Assembly: GCA_007125435.1 (NCBI GenBank)
Contig: SLDF01000205.1
Span: forward strand, 1 to 15,802
DNA: 15,802 nt
Direction: 5' to 3'
Source of the DNA: Saprospiraceae bacterium
GTDB lineage: Bacteria; Bacteroidota; Bacteroidia; Chitinophagales; Saprospiraceae
Shown here: in pieces, positions 7,957-14,570 of the stretch
Numbering within the stretch: position 1 is the first letter of the stretch
Layout: each line of letters opens with the position of its first letter
The notes under the pieces: model-generated
The model's database searches: none
What the model saw: only the letters and a program-made list of their open reading frames with translations
What the model was told of the DNA's origin: nothing
Made by a program: the position numbers and the translations under genes

Positions 7957-8769
7957 ATGCGTGTATATTTGATACTAATAGTTTTACTGCTCACTGCTAT
8001 AATGGGATGTGTGCAAGAAGGTGCAATAGATACAGATCCTCCATTACTAGAGGTTTTAGAATGGCAACCTGAGCCCGGGGAAGGGTTGATTTGCAATACC
8101 ATTGAAGAGATTGTATTTAGAATGACTAATGAAGATACGCTGCGCGCATATGTGCGCATAACAGATGAAGGGGGATTAAGTGAGTTGAAGATAGATATTC
8201 ATAATAATTTTGATTGTCATGGGCACAGGTCTTCTACACAAGATTGGTTTGTGCAAGATATTATACCCTTAGAAGGGGAGTTGTTTGAAGATTGGATAGA
8301 TATACCGGCCCCGAACAATGCAACTGCGGGAAAATACCATTTCGGTCTACAGGCTACAGACCTTTCCGGTAATGTTACGGATCGTTCATTATTTTATAGT
8401 ATAGATATTCTAAATCTGAGTGATACTTTACCTCCGGTATGGGAGTGGAGAGAACCGATGGCCTCCTCTACAGTTCAGATAGAAAGAGGAGCTGTGCTTC
8501 AACTAGAAGGCACTTTGAGCGATAATCGGTCATTGTCATTAGGAGGAAATGCGGCTATTGAAATATTGACGCGAAGATTACCGGGCGGTAATAACATTAC
8601 TCAATTCCAACTGCTTTTGGATGATATTGGGGATAATCAATACAATTTTTCTCATGAGTTTGTAATCCCACAAACATGGCTCAGGGAAAAATATGAATTG
8701 AGAATCTTCGCTTATGACGGAGTAAGAAACCTGGCAGAGCCTATATCCGTAATACTGGACATACAATAA
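7957..8769 (+). CDS. Lipoprotein with DUF4625-like domain
   Basis: This is a predicted outer-membrane-associated lipoprotein of 270 residues. A hydrophobic signal (1-17) ends in the lipobox IMGC with the acylated Cys at 18. The first domain (about 28-150) has DUF4625-like hallmarks: DPPLLEVL at the start, LKIDIHNNFDCHGH (77-90), NNATAGKYHF (120-129) and ATDLSGN (133-139). The second half (about 160-269) repeats the same plan without the HNNFD motif: PPVWEW, a long strand region, FVIPQ...KYELRIFAYDG and a terminal strand. It is therefore probably a tandem duplication of an Ig-like fold. The Cys/His cluster CHGH (87-90) could bind metal. Members of this family in other Bacteroidota are, from memory, often found beside TonB-dependent receptors, and here the gene is divergent from one with a shared promoter region. 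Its exact role is not known. Confidence 0.75.
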   Translation: MRVYLILIVLLLTAIMGCVQEGAIDTDPPLLEVLEWQPEPGEGLICNTIEEIVFRMTNEDTLRAYVRITDEGGLSELKIDIHNNFDCHGHRSSTQDWFVQDIIPLEGELFEDWIDIPAPNNATAGKYHFGLQATDLSGNVTDRSLFYSIDILNLSDTLPPVWEWREPMASSTVQIERGAVLQLEGTLSDNRSLSLGGNAAIEILTRRLPGGNNITQFQLLLDDIGDNQYNFSHEFVIPQTWLREKYELRIFAYDGVRNLAEPISVILDIQ

Positions 8770-8836
8770 TGCAGGAGTAATTTTCTATATGCTGGTCATT
8801 ATTCTATTTAACATTTCCTTTATTACCTAAGGTCGC

Positions 8837-9007
8837 CTATTTCTTGTCAAGCAGCTCTTGAATCTTTTTTTCTAATTCATCTGCTTTCATCATGAGCTCG
8901 TCAGCAGCTTTCCTGTCTGTATGTGACATCTTGTGCGCTTGAGAAAGCAAGTCTTGCTTTTTCTTTTCTAATTTTTTGATGGGGTCAGATTTGAAGAATG
9001 AAAACAT
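8837..9007 (-). CDS. Small DUF6435 / Lacal_2735-like coiled-coil protein (56 aa)
   Basis: The ATG at 9007 opens a 56-residue frame ending in TAG at 8837. The protein begins MFSFFKSDPIKKLEKKKQ, continues LLSQAHKMSHTDRKAADELM, and ends in a heptad-rich KADELEKKIQELLDKK. Length, the aromatic MFxFFK start, the AHKMSHTDRKAAD core and the charged helix agree with a small Bacteroidota family I remember as Lacal_2735 (DUF6435), whose function is unknown. It has no signal peptide and is probably a cytoplasmic helical hairpin. It is monocistronic, convergent with the lipoprotein gene (67 bp between stops). No clear promoter consensus was found upstream. Confidence 0.8.
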   Translation of the reverse strand: MFSFFKSDPIKKLEKKKQDLLSQAHKMSHTDRKAADELMMKADELEKKIQELLDKK

Positions 9008-9152
9008 ATCTTTTTTATCAAGCTAAACTGTACAAGTGACATGTAGTTTTGTGTGTGTATTGTTAATTATTACTCATCATAAAGATTATTCGGCTCATAT
9101 CTACGTTTTTTTTTTGAGCTTGAGTCAATACGTACATGAGTTTTATCAAGTG

Positions 9153-9210
9153 CATGAGACCGGATGTCCAATGTGACTATACAGCATATCTACCTTCTAG
9201 TGGTCTCATG
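9153..9210. repeat. Perfect 9-bp inverted repeat with 40-nt interior
   Basis: CATGAGACC (9153-9161) is the exact reverse complement of GGTCTCATG (9202-9210). The arms are separated by 40 nt containing no gene. The transcript could form a long stem-loop just beyond one end of dispersed repeat copy A. It might be the terminal inverted repeat of a very small mobile element, or a structured RNA. I have no further support for either. Confidence 0.45.
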
Positions 9211-9224
9211 ATTTTTATATATAG

Positions 9225-9425
9225 ACAAATCTCTTGTGCGTGAGGGATAGCAGCGATATGAGTGGCTGACGAATGGCAAGCAGGAATATGTAGGTGGGGG
9301 CGACCGAAGGAAGCCACCAGGTACATAATGACTGCCCATGAGACAGTCAGGAATACAAGCGGATAGCCCGACCCGAAGCCGCTGGTGAGCTTGTCGAGGC
9401 AGCGGCGGAGGGGCACGCCCAAAAA
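9225..9425 (-). repeat. Dispersed Bacteroidota intergenic repeat, copy A (long form)
   Basis: The core at 9330-9375 matches 15597-15642 in reverse complement over 46 bp with one mismatch. The matching block contains a conserved hairpin (GACTGCC...GACAGTC, 9330-9348) and the GC-rich word CGGATAGCCCGACCC. To one side lies an extra hairpin, GCCGCTG (9378-9384) / CAGCGGC (9400-9406), absent from copy B. Beyond it the two copies align again briefly (GGGCACGCC). Toward lower coordinates copy A continues for about 100 bp that copy B lacks. I recognise this as a sequence type that recurs between genes in many Bacteroidota genomes and is often mis-annotated as short proteins. Its function is unknown. 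Confidence 0.75.
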
Positions 9426-9595
9426 ATCATAACCAATGGCTAAACTCAGTATATACGATATGGAGTGATGGCCTGGGCGAGTCTCCGGCTCTAACTAAAA
9501 AATAATGATTTGAAGAACAGCAAATGTGGGGTGTCAAACGTTATCATATCAGTGATTTTAATAAAGCGATAGGAGGGTGAACGGTTATAAAATAT

Positions 9596-9603
9596 TATCT
9601 TTG
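9596..9603 (+). promoter_or_regulatory. -7 element TATCTTTG for the gldF operon
   Basis: This is an exact TAnnTTTG match, 29 nt upstream of the gldF ATG at 9633. There is no TTG at the expected -33 position. It lies downstream of repeat copy A, so the repeat is outside the transcribed gld leader if this promoter is the one used. Confidence 0.55.
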
Positions 9604-9632
9604 TGCGGCTAAATCGATTGAAGACGTAGTGT

Positions 9633-10364
9633 ATGTGGCATATTTATAAGAAAGAATTGACTTTGTTTTTCAGCTCGTTGATTGGATACATTGTCATAGG
9701 TGTGTTTTTGTTGACTTTGGGTCTAATTATGTTTGTGTTTCCTGATATGAGTTTGCTCAATCATAACTATGCGACACTGAGCCAGTTATTTGGCATTGCG
9801 CCGATGATTTTTCTTTTCCTGATACCAGCTATTACGATGCGATCATTTGCGGAGGAAAATCAGTCGGGAACTATTGAGTTTTTACTGACTAAGCCCTTGA
9901 GTGACCTGGAGATTATCGGTGCTAAATATCTGTCAAGTCTGACCTTGGTGGTGATTGCCATATTGCCTACAATCCTTTACTTTTATACGGTGTATGAACT
10001 GGGTGCGCCTCGTGGCAATATCGATGTAGGTGCGGTAATCGGGTCATATCTGGGCTTGTTGTTATTGGCTGCGTGCTTTGTGGCGATAGGGTTGTTTGCC
10101 TCCGTGATGACGGATAATCAGATTGTTTCTTTTATCACGGCTACTTTCTTATGTTTTATATTTTACTATGCATTCTATTTACTGAGTAAGCTGCCCATTT
10201 TTGTAGGGCGCATGGATAGTTTTGTACAGAGATTGGGGATAGACTATCACTACTCTTCTATAAGCAGGGGTGTGATTGACAGCAGAGATGTGGTCTATTT
10301 TCTGTCCATGATAGCCTTGTTTTTATTTTTGTCAATGTTCTTTTTACAGAAAAAAAGGTGGTAA
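9633..10364 (+). CDS. gldF: GldF, ABC-2 type permease of the gliding-motility ABC transporter
   Basis: This is an inner-membrane ABC-2 permease of 243 residues with six hydrophobic segments (about 13-36, 53-69, 99-120, 134-158, 165-185, 219-238). The diagnostic motif PAITMRSFAEENQSGTIEFL (65-84), running on to LLTKP, is the ABC-2/GldF hallmark in the cytoplasmic loop after the second helix. In Flavobacterium johnsoniae, GldF works with the ATPase GldA and with GldG, and loss of any of them abolishes gliding. Bacteroidota that do not glide can also carry the pair. The ATPase is not in this window. gldG follows after 13 bp and completes the usual gldFG order. The ATG at 9633 sits 29 nt after a good -7 element and gives the normal family N-terminus. 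Confidence 0.92.
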   Translation: MWHIYKKELTLFFSSLIGYIVIGVFLLTLGLIMFVFPDMSLLNHNYATLSQLFGIAPMIFLFLIPAITMRSFAEENQSGTIEFLLTKPLSDLEIIGAKYLSSLTLVVIAILPTILYFYTVYELGAPRGNIDVGAVIGSYLGLLLLAACFVAIGLFASVMTDNQIVSFITATFLCFIFYYAFYLLSKLPIFVGRMDSFVQRLGIDYHYSSISRGVIDSRDVVYFLSMIALFLFLSMFFLQKKRW

Positions 10365-10377
10365 ATCAAATTGATAT

Positions 10378-12072
10378 ATGCTCTCTAACAAGTCTCAATA
10401 TGTAGTACAGATTTTATTGGTAGTGGGGATATTGGTAGCGGCCAATGTCATCTCGTCTTTTTTTCACAAGAAGGTGGATATGACAGAGGATAAGCGGTAC
10501 ACACTGACTCAAGCCAGTAAAAATATAGCAGGAGGATTAAAAGACATAGTTTATATTAAAGTTTTACTTGAAGGCCAATTTCCTGCAGGCTTCAAGCGAT
10601 TGCAGGAATCGGTCAGAGATTTACTGGTTGAGTATCAAAAGATTAACCCCAATATACAATTTGAGTTTGAAAACCCCTCTGAAGGTACTGTAGAGGAGAT
10701 CAATGCTCGACGAAAGGCATTGTCAGAGCAAGGTATCAATCCCGTCAATCTTAGGCTCATCGACAGTGAAGAAAGAACAGAAAAACTCATCTATCCGGTC
10801 GCCATCGTAAATATGGGTAAACAATCCATCAATATTAATTTGCTGGAAAACGAAGTGTCCGGAGCTACGCCCGAAGAGAATCTCAATAACTCGATCAATT
10901 CGCTGGAATATAAGTTTTCAAATATATTTAGCAAGCTGCAGGTTTATAAGAAACCAATTATCATGTTTACAGAGGGCAATGGCGAGTTAGACTCTCTTGA
11001 GACGATGGATTTTCAGACATCGATCAGGTCATTTTATGATAGTGGTCGACTTAATCTGGATAATGTCATCCAGATATCTCCTGAGATAGACTTACTCATC
11101 ATAGCCCGACCTTTGACCGCCTTTAGTGAGAAGAATAAATTCAAGATAGACCAGTACATTATGAATGGAGGGAAGGTCATGTTTTTAATGGATAGAGTAT
11201 CGGTAAGTCTGGATAGTCTGCAGAACAGGGAAATGTTCATTCCTGGCACATATGATCAGAATCTTGATGATATGCTCTTCAAATACGGTGCACGGGTCAA
11301 TCAGGATTTAGTCTTAGATCTCGAGTGTACGCGCATTGCGCTTGCTGTGGGACAATTGGGTAATAAGCCGCAGTTGGAGCTTTTTCCATGGTACTATCAT
11401 CCGGCCGTCAGTCCTAGAAGTAATCATCCTATTGTGAAGAATCTGGATCGCATAGACTTTAGATTTCCCAGCAGTATAGATACTATAAAGACATCTGTTC
11501 CTATCCAGAAGGATATCTTGCTGACAACTTCTAGATACACGCGGTACCAATTGATACCTGTTCAATTATCCTTTGAAATATTAAGGTATGAACCAGACCC
11601 ATCCAAGTTTAATAAGGAACCCCGCAATCTGGCTGTGCTGCTGAGTGGCGAGTTTCCATCATTATACAAGGGTAAAGTGTCAGCATCTATGATGGAAGGA
11701 CTTAAGCAACTGGACATGACATATAAGGAAAGCAGCGAACCGACCTCTATACTCGTTGTATCTGATGGACGCATCATTAAGAACCCGGTCAATAGAGAAA
11801 CAGAACAGTACAACAGCCTGGGATTCAACAGGTTTGAAAATTATAAGTTTGCCAACAAAGATTTTTTGATCAATGCTGTAGAATATATGCTGGATGAGAG
11901 AGGGGTGCTCGAGGCAAGAAACAGAGATGTCAAGTTGAGGCTGTTAGACTCTGTCAGGGCAAAGCAGGAGAAAACCAAGTGGCAGCTCATTAATATCGTC
12001 TTGCCTATATTATTGCTATTGATAGGCGGTATAGGATTTGATCAGTATCGCAAACGAAAATATGCAGCTTAA
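10378..12072 (+). CDS. gldG: GldG, gliding-motility ABC transporter accessory protein
   Basis: This is a 564-residue bitopic membrane protein of the GldG / ABC-type uncharacterised transport family. A first membrane helix (about 8-28) is followed directly by the family signature KKVDMTEDKRYTLT (31-44). A large extracytoplasmic domain follows, with FTEGNGELDS (197-206, the usual GHGE-like motif) and NNSINSLEYKF (170-180). A second helix (about 537-554) precedes a basic cytoplasmic tail. Length matches F. johnsoniae GldG (about 560). It partners GldF and GldA. The role in gliding or export is established genetically in F. johnsoniae, but the transported substrate is unknown. It starts 13 bp after gldF with no Shine-Dalgarno and is certainly co-transcribed. 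Confidence 0.92.
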   Translation: MLSNKSQYVVQILLVVGILVAANVISSFFHKKVDMTEDKRYTLTQASKNIAGGLKDIVYIKVLLEGQFPAGFKRLQESVRDLLVEYQKINPNIQFEFENPSEGTVEEINARRKALSEQGINPVNLRLIDSEERTEKLIYPVAIVNMGKQSININLLENEVSGATPEENLNNSINSLEYKFSNIFSKLQVYKKPIIMFTEGNGELDSLETMDFQTSIRSFYDSGRLNLDNVIQISPEIDLLIIARPLTAFSEKNKFKIDQYIMNGGKVMFLMDRVSVSLDSLQNREMFIPGTYDQNLDDMLFKYGARVNQDLVLDLECTRIALAVGQLGNKPQLELFPWYYHPAVSPRSNHPIVKNLDRIDFRFPSSIDTIKTSVPIQKDILLTTSRYTRYQLIPVQLSFEILRYEPDPSKFNKEPRNLAVLLSGEFPSLYKGKVSASMMEGLKQLDMTYKESSEPTSILVVSDGRIIKNPVNRETEQYNSLGFNRFENYKFANKDFLINAVEYMLDERGVLEARNRDVKLRLLDSVRAKQEKTKWQLINIVLPILLLLIGGIGFDQYRKRKYAA

Positions 12073-12136
12073 GACTTGGGTTGAATGTAATTAAAGCAGC
12101 TTACAACCGTTTTGGACATGGGAGAGGGAAAATGAC

Positions 12137-12163
12137 TCTTCGAACTTCGAGAAGATTGTTTTT
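12137..12163 (+). terminator. Weak hairpin plus T-rich tract after gldG
   Basis: A 5-bp stem TCTTC (12137-12141) / GAAGA (12151-12155) with a 9-nt loop is followed by a T-rich tract (12156-12162). It may be a leaky terminator or attenuator, or an RNA-processing site, within the 195-bp gap between gldG and the DUF4340 gene. The stem is short and AT-rich, so the call is weak. No second promoter consensus was found in the gap. Confidence 0.25.
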
Positions 12164-12267
12164 GCCAATACAAATATTCATGCAAATGTGCAGCATTTTT
12201 ATAATGCAACATATAACGATGTAGCAGTTAAAAAAAATTAAACAAGGGATAACATTAAAAGAAGTAG

Positions 12268-13311
12268 ATGAATAAAAGAGTAGTATTATTATTGGTATTG
12301 TTTATTGTATTAGGTGGTGTAGCTTGGTGGTTGAGTAGCAGCAATACTTCCAATAGCAAGATGAGCTTTCCTGATAGAGATTTTGCTGTGGAGAATGTCG
12401 ATGATATTTATCGTATTTTCATTGCGGATAAAAAAGGAAGAACTGTAGATCTGAAGAAACAGTCTGATGGCAGATGGCTGCTAAATGACCAGCATGAAAC
12501 TTTCGAGAATCCGATTAATGTGATCCTACGTACCATCAAGAGTTTAAGGGTTATGTATATACCACCAAAAGCGTCAGAAGATATGCTGATCAGGGGGCTT
12601 GCCTCTGATGGTATCAAAGTGGAGATATACGATAAAAAGGGTGACAATATGAAGACATTCTATGTCGGGGGTAATACTGCCGACGACCTGGGTACAGCTT
12701 TCATCATGGAAGGGTACAGTAAGCCCTACATCATGCATGTTCCTACACAAGTGGGTGGTATCAGATCCAGGTTTGCTGTGAAGGATGCGGACCTAATGTC
12801 CAGGTGGATATACAGAGCCAAATACGATAATATAGAAGAGGTCAGCCTACAATACCCAACAAATAGAAACAAGTCATTTATACTGACCAAAGACGGTAAT
12901 AATTTTGATGTGAGGCCTTATTACGATGTGACGCCGGAGATTAAGAGTGATATACTAAAGCCGGCTGCTGAAGCATTTTTAATAGGTTTTGAAAAGCTTG
13001 GCGCTGAGTCACATGTCACCGATGAGTTTTTAAGAGATTCTGTTTCCAGTCAAGTGCCCTTTGTAGTCATATCAGTCAAAGAAAAAGATAAGCCATCTAA
13101 GGAGTTGGCATTATATCCCATTTATGATATGATCAGTGAGGATTATCGGAAGGTTGACTTTGTCCAGTATGAGGAGTTTGTAGAGCGTTATTATGCATTG
13201 TCCAGCGATGGTTATTTTTATATCGTTCAGGATCACTTATTTAATAAGATTTTATGGGGTTATGACTACTTTTTTGAAGAGGGTCAATCCTATGATGATC
13301 TACTCAATTAG
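12268..13311 (+). CDS. DUF4340 domain membrane-anchored protein
   Basis: A single N-terminal membrane helix (residues 4-22, ending AWWLSSS) anchors a roughly 320-residue extracytoplasmic domain. The pattern FAVENVDDIYRIFIADKKG (39-57), followed by GRWLLND and a segment of paired parameters ending SLRVMYIPP, is typical of DUF4340. Proteins of this family commonly sit beside GldG-like genes in diverse bacteria, and the domain is thought to be an accessory of that ABC system. The gene lies 195 bp after gldG and 6 bp before the next gene. The molecular function is not known; an extracytoplasmic subunit or chaperone of the GldFG complex is inference. Confidence 0.82.
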   Translation: MNKRVVLLLVLFIVLGGVAWWLSSSNTSNSKMSFPDRDFAVENVDDIYRIFIADKKGRTVDLKKQSDGRWLLNDQHETFENPINVILRTIKSLRVMYIPPKASEDMLIRGLASDGIKVEIYDKKGDNMKTFYVGGNTADDLGTAFIMEGYSKPYIMHVPTQVGGIRSRFAVKDADLMSRWIYRAKYDNIEEVSLQYPTNRNKSFILTKDGNNFDVRPYYDVTPEIKSDILKPAAEAFLIGFEKLGAESHVTDEFLRDSVSSQVPFVVISVKEKDKPSKELALYPIYDMISEDYRKVDFVQYEEFVERYYALSSDGYFYIVQDHLFNKILWGYDYFFEEGQSYDDLLN

Positions 13312-13317
13312 CAAGTT

Positions 13318-14562
13318 ATGAGATACTTGTCCTTAATCATTCTTTTATTTTGGCAGACCGCCTTTGCATCAGCAGATTACTGCGATGGCGATTGGGGGTT
13401 TTTCGGTCACAGACGAATCAATAGACTGGCTGTATTCACCCTGCCTCAGGAGATGATACCTTTCTTTAAGAAGCATATTGACTACATTACCGATCACTCT
13501 GTAGATCCGGACAAGAGACGCTACGCCACCAGGCATGAGGCCGTTCGTCACTACATCGATCTTGATATTTGGGGAGAAGCGCCTTATGATAATCTTCCAC
13601 GGGATTGGACAGGTGTATTGGCTTGTTATTCATCCATATATGCCGTCACCAGAGGTGGCGATTCTATAAGAATATATAAAGCTGGAGATTTTACAGAGCA
13701 TGCACAAGAGATTTCTATGAGCTATAAGCGAAGTGCATTTGACTTAGACTACAGCAAGTATAAGGCATTTTTCAAAGAACACATTCAGCCTCAGTATTAT
13801 GAAGATGATTGGACACTGGACCCGCAGATCTTTTGTGATGCTTTTCCTTATGCCAACATCTGTCGGTCTTTAGAGTCCATAGTATGGGTAGATGAGTTTT
13901 CTGAGCATGGCATCTTACCTTACCACCTCGAATGGATGCAATACCGCTTGACAGAAGCATTCAGGGACAAAGACGAGATGCGAATACTTCGCTTTGCTAC
14001 TGAGATAGGTCACTACATAGGTGATGCTCACGTGCCTCTACACACAACTGAAAATTATAACGGCCAATTGACCAACCAGGATGGGATTCACGCCTTTTGG
14101 GAAAGCCGTATACCTGAGCTTTTTGCTGATGACACTTACGATTTTTTTGTAGGACCTGCAGAGTATGTAGATGATACCCGCAAGTATTATTGGGACGCTG
14201 TACTTAAAAGTCACTCATATGTAGATACAGTTTTGACCATAGAGCGCAAATTGAGAGAGACCTTTCCCGTTGACTTACAGTTTTGCTATGATGAGCGACT
14301 CGGGAGAGTAGTGCGGACACAATGTAGAGAATTTGCAGCCGCCTACAGTGATGCACTCAAGGGACAGGTAGAGGAGCGGTTTAGGGCCTCTATTCATGCC
14401 TTGGGTTCTATATGGTACACAGCATGGATTGATGCCGGTCAACCCGAGTTGATGAAGGCAGTAGAGGATGTTCCTGTCGAGATGCGAGATGAAGAACGCC
14501 GTAAAATGCTAGAAGCCATGTATCAGCGAGGAGAAGCCAAGGGCAGAGGACACGAAAACTAA
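13318..14562 (+). CDS. Secreted zinc-dependent phospholipase C / S1-P1 nuclease-like enzyme
   Basis: This is a periplasmic or secreted trinuclear-zinc hydrolase of 414 residues with a signal peptide (1-19, cleavage near AFASA). Candidate ligands follow the family order: W26 and H31 in WGFFGH; D63; H78 in HYIDLD; H232 and D236 in HYIGD; H242; H258; and E262 in HAFWE. The HxxxD-x5-H spacing (232/236/242) fits both families. The last ligand is Glu (E262), as in Bacillus phospholipase C (E146), rather than the Asp of S1/P1 nucleases, so a phosphodiester or phospholipid substrate other than nucleic acid is plausible. Unlike classical members, W26 is not the first mature residue if cleavage is at 19. 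The C-terminal about 25 residues are charged and probably disordered. It starts 6 bp after the DUF4340 gene and ends 8 bp before the DUF368 gene. Confidence 0.8.
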   Translation: MRYLSLIILLFWQTAFASADYCDGDWGFFGHRRINRLAVFTLPQEMIPFFKKHIDYITDHSVDPDKRRYATRHEAVRHYIDLDIWGEAPYDNLPRDWTGVLACYSSIYAVTRGGDSIRIYKAGDFTEHAQEISMSYKRSAFDLDYSKYKAFFKEHIQPQYYEDDWTLDPQIFCDAFPYANICRSLESIVWVDEFSEHGILPYHLEWMQYRLTEAFRDKDEMRILRFATEIGHYIGDAHVPLHTTENYNGQLTNQDGIHAFWESRIPELFADDTYDFFVGPAEYVDDTRKYYWDAVLKSHSYVDTVLTIERKLRETFPVDLQFCYDERLGRVVRTQCREFAAAYSDALKGQVEERFRASIHALGSIWYTAWIDAGQPELMKAVEDVPVEMRDEERRKMLEAMYQRGEAKGRGHEN

Positions 14563-14570
14563 GAACACCT

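Larger units (their letters stand above)
9008..9632. other. Intergenic region with inverted repeat, dispersed repeat and gldF promoter
   Basis: There is no supported gene over these 625 bp. In order it holds: an AT-rich stretch with a run of ten T (9106-9115) flanked by GGCTCA / TGAGCT; a 9-bp inverted repeat spanning 9153-9210; the dispersed repeat copy A (about 9225-9425); an AT-rich spacer; and the gldF -7 element at 9596-9603. An 81-codon open frame on the minus strand (9422-9177) lies almost wholly inside the repeat and is not treated as a gene. Confidence 0.55.

Noticed and set aside
7902..8159. N-terminal 86-codon extension of the TonB-dependent receptor
   Set aside because: It is antisense to the lipoprotein gene, has low-complexity non-receptor composition, and would bury the signal peptide. 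GTG 7901 with the nearby -7 element fits better.
9106..9115. Run of ten T as a phase-variable tract
   Set aside because: It is intergenic, not within a promoter spacer or coding sequence that I can identify, so slippage would have no visible effect.
9177..9422. 81-codon open frame on the minus strand
   Set aside because: It lies almost entirely in dispersed repeat copy A. The translated text is of the type repeatedly mis-annotated from this intergenic element. There is no promoter, and the matching part of copy B does not keep a comparable frame.
12133..12225. 30-codon frame (MTLRTSRRLF...) between gldG and the DUF4340 gene
   Set aside because: It is Met-rich, overlaps the hairpin, has no promoter or family resemblance, and is expected by chance.
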